DNA of 64,000 nt from Paenibacillus polymyxa (lineage in GTDB: Bacteria > Bacillota > Bacilli > Paenibacillales > Paenibacillaceae), in contig NZ_JAGGNR010000010.1 of the NCBI RefSeq assembly GCF_018614975.1, forward strand, positions 124,001 through 188,000, written 5' to 3'. The position numbers and the translations under genes are program-made. Numbering within the stretch: the first letter of the stretch is position 1; the number at the start of each line of letters is the position of its first letter. The notes below the pieces were generated by a model. It saw only the letters and a list, made by a program, of their open reading frames with translations. It did not search any database and was not told the DNA's origin. Shown one piece after another: positions 1 to 7,821 of the stretch.

Positions 1-106
1 AGCCAAAATACCTGTTCATAAGCAAGCAACGCATTGTCAAAGCTTGCATATCTAACATTACCGCAATCCAGCATGAATGGAGTGCAGTTTCCAGCAAAGT
101 GACCCA

Positions 107-259
107 GTGCACGACGTAGCGGAGGAAGCGGAAATGCCCAGAAGAAGCGAAGCGCTCGCCTTTATCACCGGATTTTAACCCTGGAAAGGGTTGATCAAAA
201 AAATCCGGGGATAACAGCGATAAGAGGGGCATTCCGCTGACGAAGCGTCTCCCGTGCAC
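107..259 (+). ncRNA. Candidate structured RNA element, copy 1
   Basis: No gene is visible from 1 to 315. This stretch is a nested set of stems: GTGCACG (107-113) pairs with CGTGCAC (253-259), AGCGGAAATGCCC (127-139) with GGGCATTCCGCT (227-238), CCGGATTTT (168-176) with AAAATCCGG (200-208), and AACCCT with AGGGTT (177-182/187-192) at the tip. The single-stranded blocks 141-170 and 206-221 recur base for base at 36937-36966 and 37001-37016, while the stem sequences differ but still pair. It ends 56 nt before sdhB. Strand is uncertain. It could be a leader RNA, a small RNA or a mobile intergenic repeat; I do not recognise a named family. Confidence 0.6.
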
Positions 260-315
260 CAAACATTTTGCGCATCAGCAATACAATCATCGTCACCAAA
301 GGAGGGGACAACGAT

Positions 316-1080
316 ATGGCGGAACAAGCTACAGCCAACAAAACCGTCAAGTTTATCATCACCCGTCAGGATAGCCCGGAGTCATCTTCGTACAACGAAG
401 AATTTGAGCTTCCGTACCGTCCCAACATGAATGTGATCAGCGCCCTGATGGAGATTCAGCGGAACCCCGTCAATACAGATGGCAAATCCATTGCTCCCGT
501 GTGCTGGGATTCCAACTGTCTCGAAGAAGTCTGTGGTGCCTGCTCCATGGTCATCAACGGCAAGCCACGTCAAGCGTGTGCAGCCCTGATCGACAAGCTC
601 GAACAGCCTGTTCGTATCGAACCGATGAAGACATTCCCGGTGGTTCGTGACCTGGTCATCGACCGTAGCCGGATGTTTAGCGCCCTGAAACGCGTAAAAG
701 CATGGATTCCGATCGATGGTACCTATGACCTCGGTCCAGGTCCACGGATGCCTGAGAAGAAGCGTCAGTGGGCATATGAGCTGTCCAAATGCATGACATG
801 TGGTGTATGTCTGGAAGCATGCCCGAACGTCAATGAGAAAACAGACTTTATCGGTCCAGCAGCACTGTCCCAAGTGCGCCTGTTCAACGCTCACCCAACA
901 GGGGAGATGAACGCCGACGATCGCCTGGAAGCATTGATGGAAGATGGAGGCATCGAGGGCTGTGGTAACTCACAGAACTGTGTGCAATCCTGTCCAAAAG
1001 GCATTCCATTGACAACCTCCATTGCCGAAATGAACAAACAAACGACCAAGCATATGTTCAAACGTTGGTTGGGTGTTTAA
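316..1080 (+). CDS. sdhB: Succinate dehydrogenase iron-sulfur subunit
   Basis: 254-residue SdhB/FrdB-type subunit, which passes electrons from the flavoprotein to the membrane quinone in complex II (TCA cycle). A [2Fe-2S] domain is shown by CWDSNC, CGAC and a later Cys (around residues 60-95). The C-terminal ferredoxin-like part has CMTCGVCLEACP and CGNSQNCVQSCPKG, the ligands of the [4Fe-4S] and [3Fe-4S] clusters. The start at 316 has AAAGGAGGGG 6-15 bases upstream; the frame stays open to an ATG at 268 that lacks a site. sdhC and sdhA would be expected upstream but are outside the window, at least 315 bp away. Length fits the Bacillus enzymes. Confidence 0.95.
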   Translation: MAEQATANKTVKFIITRQDSPESSSYNEEFELPYRPNMNVISALMEIQRNPVNTDGKSIAPVCWDSNCLEEVCGACSMVINGKPRQACAALIDKLEQPVRIEPMKTFPVVRDLVIDRSRMFSALKRVKAWIPIDGTYDLGPGPRMPEKKRQWAYELSKCMTCGVCLEACPNVNEKTDFIGPAALSQVRLFNAHPTGEMNADDRLEALMEDGGIEGCGNSQNCVQSCPKGIPLTTSIAEMNKQTTKHMFKRWLGV

Positions 1081-1121
1081 TCTCGTCATAACATGTGTAG
1101 AAGTGTAATCTGCAACTTAGA

Positions 1122-1171
1122 AGAAGTCGTGATCCCGTGCAGCAACATGCCGGAGATCCCGGCTTCTTTTT
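1122..1171 (+). terminator. Intrinsic terminator after sdhB
   Basis: AGAAGTCGTGATC (1122-1134) pairs with GATCCCGGCTTCT (1155-1167), with one G-U pair and one mismatch, and runs into TTTTT. It closes the sdhB transcript. Confidence 0.6.
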
Positions 1172-1255
1172 GTGATGAAGCAGAGGAACCGTGCTATCCA
1201 TGCAGAATATGGTATACTAAGGGGATGGATTAAGAGCGTAGAAGGAGGGGGAGAT

Positions 1256-2230
1256 ATGGCAGAGACACCGCGTCAGGGTAGCAACAACTCGCCGTCCCAG
1301 CGCTCGCACAAAGCACCAGGTGCAGAAGAGTCTGTGTTTCCTGGAGAGGAAAAGGATCATGATCCCTCTCGCCGCAGTTTCTTATTGCGCATGGTTTTGA
1401 TGACAGCGGGTGCCAGTTTGCTCACAGGAGGTTATGCCTGGCTTTGGGAGCCGCGTCGTCTGGAAATCAAGCAAGTAGAGCTGAAACTTGCAAAGTTTCC
1501 AAAGGCATTTGACGGTTTGCGTATAGTTCAGTTCAGCGATGCCCATCTTGGTTTTCATACCGGGGTGAAAGAGATGAAGAAGCTGGCAGCAACGATAGAG
1601 GAGCAGCAACCGGAATTGATTTGTTTTACCGGAGACATCGTCGAGAGGGAAGCAGAGCCGATGCGTGAATGTATTCCGGTACTCGCCTCCATGCAAGCGA
1701 AGTATGGCAAATTTGCTGTTTTGGGGAATCATGATTATCGGGGTGGACAGCAGAATGAAGTGACAACCATGTTCCGTGAAGCCGGATTTACTTTGTTACG
1801 GAACGAACATGTGGTGATTGAACAAGAGGGCGAACGTCTGGCCATAACTGGTCTGGATGACGCACTTACAGGCAGGCCTGATCCTGCCCAAGCCATCAAG
1901 GGATTGGATCATGATGTGTGGAAATTGTTACTTATGCATGAACCGGATTATGCCGACATTGCCACTCCCTATGGTTTCGGATTACAGCTTTCCGGTCATA
2001 GCCATGGTGGACAGGTACGTTTTCCCTGGGTCGGGGCACTGACAACTCCGCGAGGTTCACACAAGTATGTTCAAGGGTTGTATTACACGGATGTCCAGGG
2101 GGTATATTATACCACCCAGACACAGATGCCCGTGTATGTGAATCGTGGTTTTGGCATGACTCAACTGCCCATTCGTTTTCTGTGCAGACCAGAATTAACG
2201 GTTTTTGAGCTTAAAGGATCAACCACATAA
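1256..2230 (+). CDS. Tat-exported metallophosphoesterase (YkuE-like)
   Basis: 324-residue calcineurin-type phosphoesterase. All metal-binding motifs are present in order: SDAHLG, GDIVE, GNHDY, MHEPD and SGHSHGGQ. The N-terminus has a hydrophilic stretch and then SRRSFLLR followed by a hydrophobic segment, a good twin-arginine signal, as in the cell-wall YkuE phosphoesterase of B. subtilis. It probably acts outside the membrane; the substrate is unknown. The start at 1256 is chosen for GAAGGAGGGGGAG just upstream; an in-frame ATG at 1172 lies in the preceding terminator. A TATACT (1213-1218) could be its -10 box. Confidence 0.85.
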   Translation: MAETPRQGSNNSPSQRSHKAPGAEESVFPGEEKDHDPSRRSFLLRMVLMTAGASLLTGGYAWLWEPRRLEIKQVELKLAKFPKAFDGLRIVQFSDAHLGFHTGVKEMKKLAATIEEQQPELICFTGDIVEREAEPMRECIPVLASMQAKYGKFAVLGNHDYRGGQQNEVTTMFREAGFTLLRNEHVVIEQEGERLAITGLDDALTGRPDPAQAIKGLDHDVWKLLLMHEPDYADIATPYGFGLQLSGHSHGGQVRFPWVGALTTPRGSHKYVQGLYYTDVQGVYYTTQTQMPVYVNRGFGMTQLPIRFLCRPELTVFELKGSTT

Positions 2231-2287
2231 AAGAATAGAAGATGAATGTAAAACATAAAGGATTCAACATGAATGGAGGTTATCCAG

Positions 2288-3019
2288 ATGGAACGAATTG
2301 CGATTGTATCCGACATTCATGGCAACATGACTGCCTGGGAAGCAGTGTTAGAAGATATCCGAAGTCGTAGCGTGGAGCGAATCTTTTGTCTTGGTGACCT
2401 CGTGGGCAAGGGACCAGAACCGGTACAGGTTGTGGATCAGGTGAGAGCGACGTGCGAACTTGTCATCCGTGGCAATTGGGATGAACTGGTTGCGGTTAAC
2501 CAGGACAACGAGAATTTCACGTGGCAAGCAGAACGGCTAGGTGAGGAACGATTGGCGTACTTGGCGAGCCTACCCTTCAGTCATCAATTCCAACTGAGCG
2601 GTCGCACCATCCGTCTGGTCCATGCTTCACCTCAAAGTGTGTATCATCGTGTGCAGCCGTGGGATGCGATGGAAAAGAGGTTGGCCATGTTTGATCCTCC
2701 GGCTGATGAGCCTGAGCAAGGTGTTGCAGATGTTGTAGGTTATGGGGATGTGCATAACGCATACTTGCAGTATATGAACGGGAAGTTATTGTTTAATGTA
2801 GGCAGTGTTGGTAATCCACTCGATCTTCCCCAGGCTTCCTACTGTATTCTGGAAGGTGAAGACAGCAGCGATAACAATACCCCGTTTAATGTTCAATTTG
2901 TGCGGGTGCCTTATGATATTGAGCAAGAAGTACAGGTTGCACAGTCGGCGAATGTTCCTGCATTGGATTTCTATATTCGTGAGATTCGTACAGGTATCTA
3001 TCGCGGGTTGCAGGAATAG
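2288..3019 (+). CDS. Metallophosphoesterase, YfcE/MJ0936-like
   Basis: 243-residue cytosolic phosphoesterase with SDIHGN at the extreme N-terminus, then GDLVGKGP, GNWD, VHASP and GYGDVH, the two-metal site of the calcineurin-like superfamily. The GSVGNPLD motif near the C-terminus is typical of the YfcE/protein-phosphatase-like branch. No signal peptide is visible. The start at 2288 follows GGAGG by 8 bases. It lies 57 bp after the Tat-exported phosphoesterase and is probably co-transcribed. Substrate is not predictable from sequence. Confidence 0.85.
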   Translation: MERIAIVSDIHGNMTAWEAVLEDIRSRSVERIFCLGDLVGKGPEPVQVVDQVRATCELVIRGNWDELVAVNQDNENFTWQAERLGEERLAYLASLPFSHQFQLSGRTIRLVHASPQSVYHRVQPWDAMEKRLAMFDPPADEPEQGVADVVGYGDVHNAYLQYMNGKLLFNVGSVGNPLDLPQASYCILEGEDSSDNNTPFNVQFVRVPYDIEQEVQVAQSANVPALDFYIREIRTGIYRGLQE

Positions 3020-3186
3020 TCAGCATCTGGGCTCTTTAGCGTCAGGAATTGAATGATCCAATATATTAATACTAAAATGCGAATACTAAAGTTCGTGGAT
3101 CAGTTCAAATGGTATTACGCCGGATCATCTTCAGAGCATGCTTGTCTTACCGGACTCAAGCCCGTTAGGCAAAAGGAGCGATTGTC

Positions 3187-3819
3187 ATGCTTACCCGAAA
3201 AATGCTGGTTCACGGTCTACCGGCTTTGTGGACAGAGCGTCTTGTCTTGCGATCATTGCGTCAAAGTGATTACAGCACTTTAGCGGAGCTCTTTTCCGAT
3301 CCTCAAGTCATCCGATATGTGAATAGGGGGAGCCAGCCCACGCCAATCAGGGCGAGACGTTTATTGAACCAGATACGGAGCAGCAGCGCCAAGCTGGATT
3401 CGTTACATTATGGGATCTGCTGGAGAGGTAAAGAACAGGTCATCGGGATCACGTCATTCCAGCACTGGAACGATCAGAATGGTACCGCACAGATTGGTTA
3501 CATCCTGAACAGGTCCTGTTGAGGCATGGGTGTGGCTACCGAGGCGGTACAGCGGCTGCTGCAGTTTGGATTTGACGATCTTCATCTGGGTAGGGTGGAA
3601 GCACGTTGTTATGAGGCCAATGTATCTTCAGAACGGGTGTTAAACAAAATAGGGATGTCCTATGAGCGGAGTCTACCCTCATTTGAACTGCATGATGAGG
3701 ATGAAGAGGCATCAGAATCCCTGATGGATGTCAAAGTGTACAGTATGAACCGGGAACAATACATCAGTCCTCTTCAGGAAAAAGACCTGAAAACGCTGGT
3801 ATCTGACAAGCCGCAATAA
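3187..3819 (+). pseudogene. GNAT acetyltransferase (RimJ/RimL type) with in-frame stop
   Basis: One continuous frame of 210 codons encodes a RimJ/RimL-like N-acetyltransferase (LVLRSLRQSD near the start, then IGITSFQHW, IGYILNRSC, GMGVATEAV and NEVS-type acetyl-CoA fold segments), but codon 112 is TGA (3520-3522). In this family the position before GxGxATEA is nearly always Trp, so a single G-to-A change of TGG explains it. Both halves are otherwise intact, so the lesion is recent, or is a sequencing error. The start has AAAGGAGCG upstream. Without readthrough the product lacks the acetyl-CoA loop and should be inactive. Confidence 0.8.
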
Positions 3820-3909
3820 CATAGAGTAAGAGTAGTGAAATGTGTATGAATGGAACTACAATCATTTGTTACACAATTGAAATATAGCTGCAATTGAATT
3901 CTAACAGAC

Positions 3910-3941
3910 AAGGGGTAAACTTATCTCATGACCCCCTTTTT
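3910..3941 (+). terminator. Possible terminator
   Basis: AAGGGGT (3910-3916) pairs with ACCCCCTT (3931-3938), then TTT. It lies downstream of the acetyltransferase pseudogene. The stem is short. Confidence 0.4.
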
Positions 3942-3963
3942 GATAATAGATAATGTTGTTGGG

Positions 3964-3990
3964 ACCCGCGAGAGCGGGTTCATTTTTTTT
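3964..3990 (+). terminator. Intrinsic terminator
   Basis: ACCCGC, GAGA loop, GCGGGT, then TCATTTTTTTT. Compact and typical. It probably ends the 2288-3819 transcription unit. Apart from these hairpins the gap 3820-4128 shows no gene. Confidence 0.7.
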
Positions 3991-4073
3991 GAATTTTTAC
4001 ACAGTCACTCCGATGACAGAACAACCCTCCGATCGCTGTATAATTATATTTCCCTTATATAGGCCAACACAAA

Positions 4074-4107
4074 GCCCCCCCACTGCGCTTGTTCACGCTG
4101 TGGGGGT
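4074..4107 (-). terminator. Terminator of the PHP phosphatase unit
   Basis: CCCCCCCAC (4075-4083) pairs with GTGGGGG around 4100-4106, with further pairing inside. Read on the minus strand the hairpin is followed by GCTTTGTGTT, 20 bp past the stop of the 4129-4938 gene. Confidence 0.6.
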
Positions 4108-4128
4108 TTCTCTGTGGTTCTATATTTT

Positions 4129-4938
4129 TTACAGTGGTACAACCTGCATCTGTTTCTGCTTGAAGTACACCCAGTCGGTGAATCCGATCTCCAGCAGACG
4201 TGTACGAACGTCATCCAGCTCGTCTGCAACCCGCTGCGGTTTATGAGCGTCCGATCCAAATGTCACCTTCACCCCATAATGATGGGCGCGTTCCAGAATG
4301 GCATCTGAGGGATACCAGCCACCGCTGAGTTTGGTTTTGCCAGATGTGTTAATTTCGATCGCTACGTTGGATTCTGCAATAACCTGCAACGTTTCATCAA
4401 TGGCCTGATCAGCGATGATTTCCGAGAAGGGTGGATAGTTTCCTTTCATCGCATCAATATGTCCTAGGATCTGGAACATACCGCTGTGGGCCGATTGCCG
4501 GATCAATGAATAATAGCTTTCTTTTACTTCAACTTTGCGAGCATTGCTTAGTCCATTCCACCGGGTTTTGTTGAAGATGCTCACATCCTCGGTTTGATGA
4601 ACAGAACCAATAATATAGTCAAAAGGATACTGCCCCAGCGTGGTACGATACAAATCCGCATGAGCAGGGAAGTAGTCGGATTCAATGCCGAGCAGCACAT
4701 CGATTTTACCAGCGTATTCTTCTTTCAAAGCAAGGACTTCTTTCACATAATGCTGCAATTCAGACTTGCCCATTGCGATCCGTGGGAATGCCTGCTCAAG
4801 CTCACTGCCAAAGTATGGCGTATGATCCGAGATACCGATAGCCTGAAGTCCTGCCTTAATACCTGCCTCTATATAATCGCGGATGTTGCCGTCTGCGTGA
4901 CCACAACGAAAATGATGTGTATGAAGATCAAATTTCAT
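4129..4938 (-). CDS. PHP-domain histidinol-phosphatase family protein
   Basis: 269-residue PHP (polymerase and histidinol phosphatase) fold metallo-enzyme. Metal ligands are seen in DLHTHHFRCGHADG at the N-terminus, GISDHTPYF, GIESDYFP, IGSVHQ and GSDAHKP near the C-terminus, in the order of the HisJ family. Members dephosphorylate histidinol phosphate; whether this one serves histidine synthesis is unclear because no his genes are nearby. The start at 4938 is used because AGAAAGGAAGG sits 7 bases upstream; a longer reading from 4959 has no site. It follows the LysR gene by 30 bp on the same strand. Confidence 0.8.
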   Translation of the reverse strand: MKFDLHTHHFRCGHADGNIRDYIEAGIKAGLQAIGISDHTPYFGSELEQAFPRIAMGKSELQHYVKEVLALKEEYAGKIDVLLGIESDYFPAHADLYRTTLGQYPFDYIIGSVHQTEDVSIFNKTRWNGLSNARKVEVKESYYSLIRQSAHSGMFQILGHIDAMKGNYPPFSEIIADQAIDETLQVIAESNVAIEINTSGKTKLSGGWYPSDAILERAHHYGVKVTFGSDAHKPQRVADELDDVRTRLLEIGFTDWVYFKQKQMQVVPL

Positions 4939-4968
4939 ATGGAATCCTTCCTTTCTCATGGCTCATTG

Positions 4969-5871
4969 TCATTCTGAACTGATGAATTGGGTTTCCGGCA
5001 TACCTTTGAGGTCACTTATGAATTGTTGCATCGCTGAGTTAAGGTATCGACTGGACTTATAGATGACACCAACAGGGTGACTGACCTCCAGCTCACTTAA
5101 GGGTATCATTCGCAATGTACCTTGACGCAACTCATGCGCAACAGATTGTTTGGAGATGACAGCTGCTCCGAGATCAATCTCGACCATCCGTTTCACTTCT
5201 TCGCTGCTCGACAACTCCATTACAATATTGGGTTCAATATTATGTTTCTTGAAGATCGTTTCTGTAAACCTTCGTCCTACTGTATCAGGGGACAGCAGAA
5301 TCAATGGTGTACTCCGGAGCACATCCACTGCAGCATGTTTTTTCTTTGCCAGCGGATGGGAAGGAGATACGACGAGTTCAAATGTGTCATAGTACAACAC
5401 AGATGTATTCAGGTTGGGATTACGCTCCGTGAGATAACCGATACCAATATCAACCAGACCATTTTCGACCTGGGTATAGATCTGTGATGAAGGAAGGGAT
5501 TGGATACTGGTTTTGATCAGAGGGAATTGATCTTGAAAATAGGATAACACCCTTGGCAAGATCTGAATAGCAATGGAAGTTGTTGTGCCTAACACGATGC
5601 GTCCCTGAGGGGTTTCATCGAGATCGGACAATTTTTGTTTCAACTCATCAACGATGTCGAGCATCCGTTCAGCGTGCTCCAGAAATACCTGTCCACGGTC
5701 TGTCAGGGTAACGGGTTGGTTACGATCCACAAGAACGGTGCTGAATTCGTCCTCCAGACTTTTGATCTGGGCCGAGACGGCAGGCTGAGTCAGGTTCAGA
5801 AGTTCACCCGCTTTGCGGAAGCTCATCGTTTTGGAAATGGTAATTAGTGTCTCCAGTTGGCTTATGTTCAT
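4969..5871 (-). CDS. LysR family transcriptional regulator
   Basis: 300-residue LysR-type regulator. The N-terminal winged helix-turn-helix is clear (FRKAGELLNLTQPAVSAQIK, residues about 18-37), followed by the linker helix and a periplasmic-binding-like effector domain beginning near LGTTTSIA. The start at 5871 has AAGGAGG 7 bases upstream. It is first in a two-gene unit with the PHP phosphatase. LysR regulators often control the neighbouring divergent gene, here cheX 450 bp away, but no clear T-N11-A pair was identified. Effector unknown. Confidence 0.85.
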   Translation of the reverse strand: MNISQLETLITISKTMSFRKAGELLNLTQPAVSAQIKSLEDEFSTVLVDRNQPVTLTDRGQVFLEHAERMLDIVDELKQKLSDLDETPQGRIVLGTTTSIAIQILPRVLSYFQDQFPLIKTSIQSLPSSQIYTQVENGLVDIGIGYLTERNPNLNTSVLYYDTFELVVSPSHPLAKKKHAAVDVLRSTPLILLSPDTVGRRFTETIFKKHNIEPNIVMELSSSEEVKRMVEIDLGAAVISKQSVAHELRQGTLRMIPLSELEVSHPVGVIYKSSRYLNSAMQQFISDLKGMPETQFISSE

Positions 5872-6218
5872 AGGTGACCTCCTTGCAGTCAAATATCTTG
5901 ATTATGTAGGTGCGATGTAATCCCGTAACTGGTTATTGTTCCGTTATCTTAAATTATAGGTGATTCAAGACAGCAGAGCAATGAAGGTAATTATCAGGAT
6001 CAAAAGTAGTTCAAGAGACTGTGAAAAAAACGCGAATACAAGAATTTGATTTTTTTAACAGTTGTGAGAAGCAGTAATAAAGTCCTAAATGCCTTTTGCC
6101 ACGCACAATGAACGAAAAGCTTTCTTCAAAAGAAGTAAAAAGCTCTGTTTATTCGCTAGAATCAGCTATAAACATTTGCCCCACGGATGACGATAAATTA
6201 TAGTACACATGGTTTAAC

Positions 6219-6256
6219 GAATTCTTAATGAATTCTTGTACGTGATAAAGTATAAT
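6219..6256 (+). promoter_or_regulatory. Tandem GAATTCTT repeat and -10 box before cheX
   Basis: Within the 449-bp gap 5872-6320, GAATTCTT occurs twice at exactly 11-bp spacing (6219-6226 and 6230-6237), followed by a perfect TATAAT (6251-6256). No convincing -35 hexamer is spaced correctly, so the repeats may bind an activator on one helix face. Nothing else was recognised in the gap. Confidence 0.4.
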
Positions 6257-6320
6257 AAATTTAATGAATATGGGACTTTTGGTGTGTGACCAATAACCCA
6301 GTGTGAGGGGGACATAGACA

Positions 6321-6779
6321 GTGAAAGCGGAAGTGATTAATCCTTTCCTGGAATCGGCACGGAACGTATTCGAACAGCTCATCCAGGTTTCGCCTTCCAC
6401 CGGGAGTCTTGGCGTGAAGAATGTAGAGTACATTGCAGACCATGTCTGGATCGTGATCGGAATGACCGGACAACTTAGCGGAAACATTGTATTTGGAATA
6501 CAAGAATCGGTTGCGTTGAAAATTGTATCTGCCATGATGGGCGGATTCGTCATTACGGAAATGGATGAAATGAGTAAAAGTGCTATTTCCGAGCTTGGCA
6601 ACATGATTAGCGGTAATGCCAGTACAATCTTGTCCAACCAGGGTGTTATCGTCGATATTACACCTCCTCAAGTGATGAATTCTGAATATCTGACTTCCTT
6701 CAGTGCAACGAAAGCACTGAGCATTCCTTTGCTGATGGACGGTATTGGTGAGATGGATATTCAGGTTATGATCTCGTAG
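6321..6779 (+). CDS. cheX: Chemotaxis phosphatase CheX-like protein
   Basis: 152-residue single-domain CheX/CheC family protein. CheX removes phosphate from CheY-P and so resets the motor signal. The active-site signature is visible as SELGNMISGNA (around residues 90-100), with Glu and Asn in the E-x2-N spacing, and the end (GIGEMDIQVMIS) is typical. It starts with GTG at 6321, preceded by GAGGGGG. It stands alone, not in a che operon. The tandem octamer repeat upstream hints at dedicated control. Confidence 0.8.
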   Translation: MKAEVINPFLESARNVFEQLIQVSPSTGSLGVKNVEYIADHVWIVIGMTGQLSGNIVFGIQESVALKIVSAMMGGFVITEMDEMSKSAISELGNMISGNASTILSNQGVIVDITPPQVMNSEYLTSFSATKALSIPLLMDGIGEMDIQVMIS

Positions 6780-6835
6780 AATAGAACCATACGCCTTGAA
6801 GGGCAATATGTGTTCAATACGGGAGGACATCGGGT

Positions 6836-7609
6836 ATGCTGAAAGATCAGGTTGTTTTTATCACAGGTGCATCGAGTGGTATCGGTGCGCTGTGTGCGCA
6901 GATGCTGATAGAAGAAGGAGCCATCCCGATTCTGGCTGCCCGTTCGCGGGACAAGCTGGAAGAGATTGGTGCCTCGCTGAAAGGGCAGCATGAATTACTC
7001 ACGCTTGATGTTACAGATAGTGAGCAGGTTCAGGCAGCTGTGGATGCGATATTGCATAAATACGGACGAATCGATATTTTGCTGAACAACGCAGGTTACG
7101 GGAAATTCGCAGCGATGACGGATATGTCTGTGCAGGAATTCGATGAGATGATGGACGTTAATTACATGGGCATTGTCCGCTGCACCAAAGCAGTGCTTCC
7201 ACAAATGCTGGAACGTGGCAAAGGTCAGATTGTGAACGTGGCCTCCATGGCTGGCAAAATTGGTACAGCCAAATCCGCCTCATATACGGCTACGAAACAT
7301 GCCGTACTCGGATTCAGTAATGCGCTGCGTCAAGAGCTGCGTAAGACCGGAGTTACGGTTACAACGATTAATCCTGGTCCGATTGATACACCATTTTTTC
7401 AACGGGCTGATCCATCCGGCAATTATGTGAACAATGTACGCTGGATGATGTTGAAACCTCAAGACGTTGCCGGTCATATCATTCGGGCGATGAAGAAACG
7501 CAAGGAAGAAGTGAATCTGCCAAGACTTGCTTCTGCTGGCATATGGCTGTACCAGCTATTTCCTCGTCTTGCAGATCGATTGTCGCACGGTGTAATGAAT
7601 CAGAAGTAA
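6836..7609 (+). CDS. Short-chain dehydrogenase/reductase
   Basis: 257-residue classical SDR with the cofactor loop TGASSGIG (residues 10-17), NNAGYG, the catalytic Ser of VASMAGK, YTATK with the Tyr-x3-Lys pair, and PGPIDTPF. The C-terminal hydrophobic stretch (WLYQLFPRLADRL) resembles the DltE/YqjQ branch, which acts near the membrane on unknown substrates. The start has GGGAGGA 8 bases upstream. It lies 56 bp after cheX and before a terminator at 7643. Confidence 0.85.
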   Translation: MLKDQVVFITGASSGIGALCAQMLIEEGAIPILAARSRDKLEEIGASLKGQHELLTLDVTDSEQVQAAVDAILHKYGRIDILLNNAGYGKFAAMTDMSVQEFDEMMDVNYMGIVRCTKAVLPQMLERGKGQIVNVASMAGKIGTAKSASYTATKHAVLGFSNALRQELRKTGVTVTTINPGPIDTPFFQRADPSGNYVNNVRWMMLKPQDVAGHIIRAMKKRKEEVNLPRLASAGIWLYQLFPRLADRLSHGVMNQK

Positions 7610-7642
7610 ATGTGATACGAGGCATCATATACGGAATGAGAG

Positions 7643-7674
7643 AAAGGCTCCGCCGAGGGGCTTTTCTTTTTTTT
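7643..7674 (+). terminator. Intrinsic terminator after the SDR gene
   Basis: AAAGGCTCC (7643-7651) pairs with GGGGCTTT (about 7657-7664) with one bulged G, followed by a long T-rich tract. Confidence 0.75.
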
Positions 7675-7821
7675 GGCGTGTATACATACAATTCTGGAAT
7701 AAGATTTGGTACACGGGCTTTTTTCGCATATAATGAAAGGTAATGTGATGACAGGCTTCGGTTTTATATCCGTACAAGCAAGGCTAGCATCAAAATGAAT
7801 AAATTAAAAGGATGGACATAC

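Noticed and set aside
382..894. 170-codon minus-strand frame in sdhB
   Set aside because: Shadow of a highly conserved gene, without a start signal.
3187..3819. Two separate small acetyltransferase genes
   Set aside because: Both halves are in the same frame and together give one complete GNAT domain; the second half has no ribosome site.
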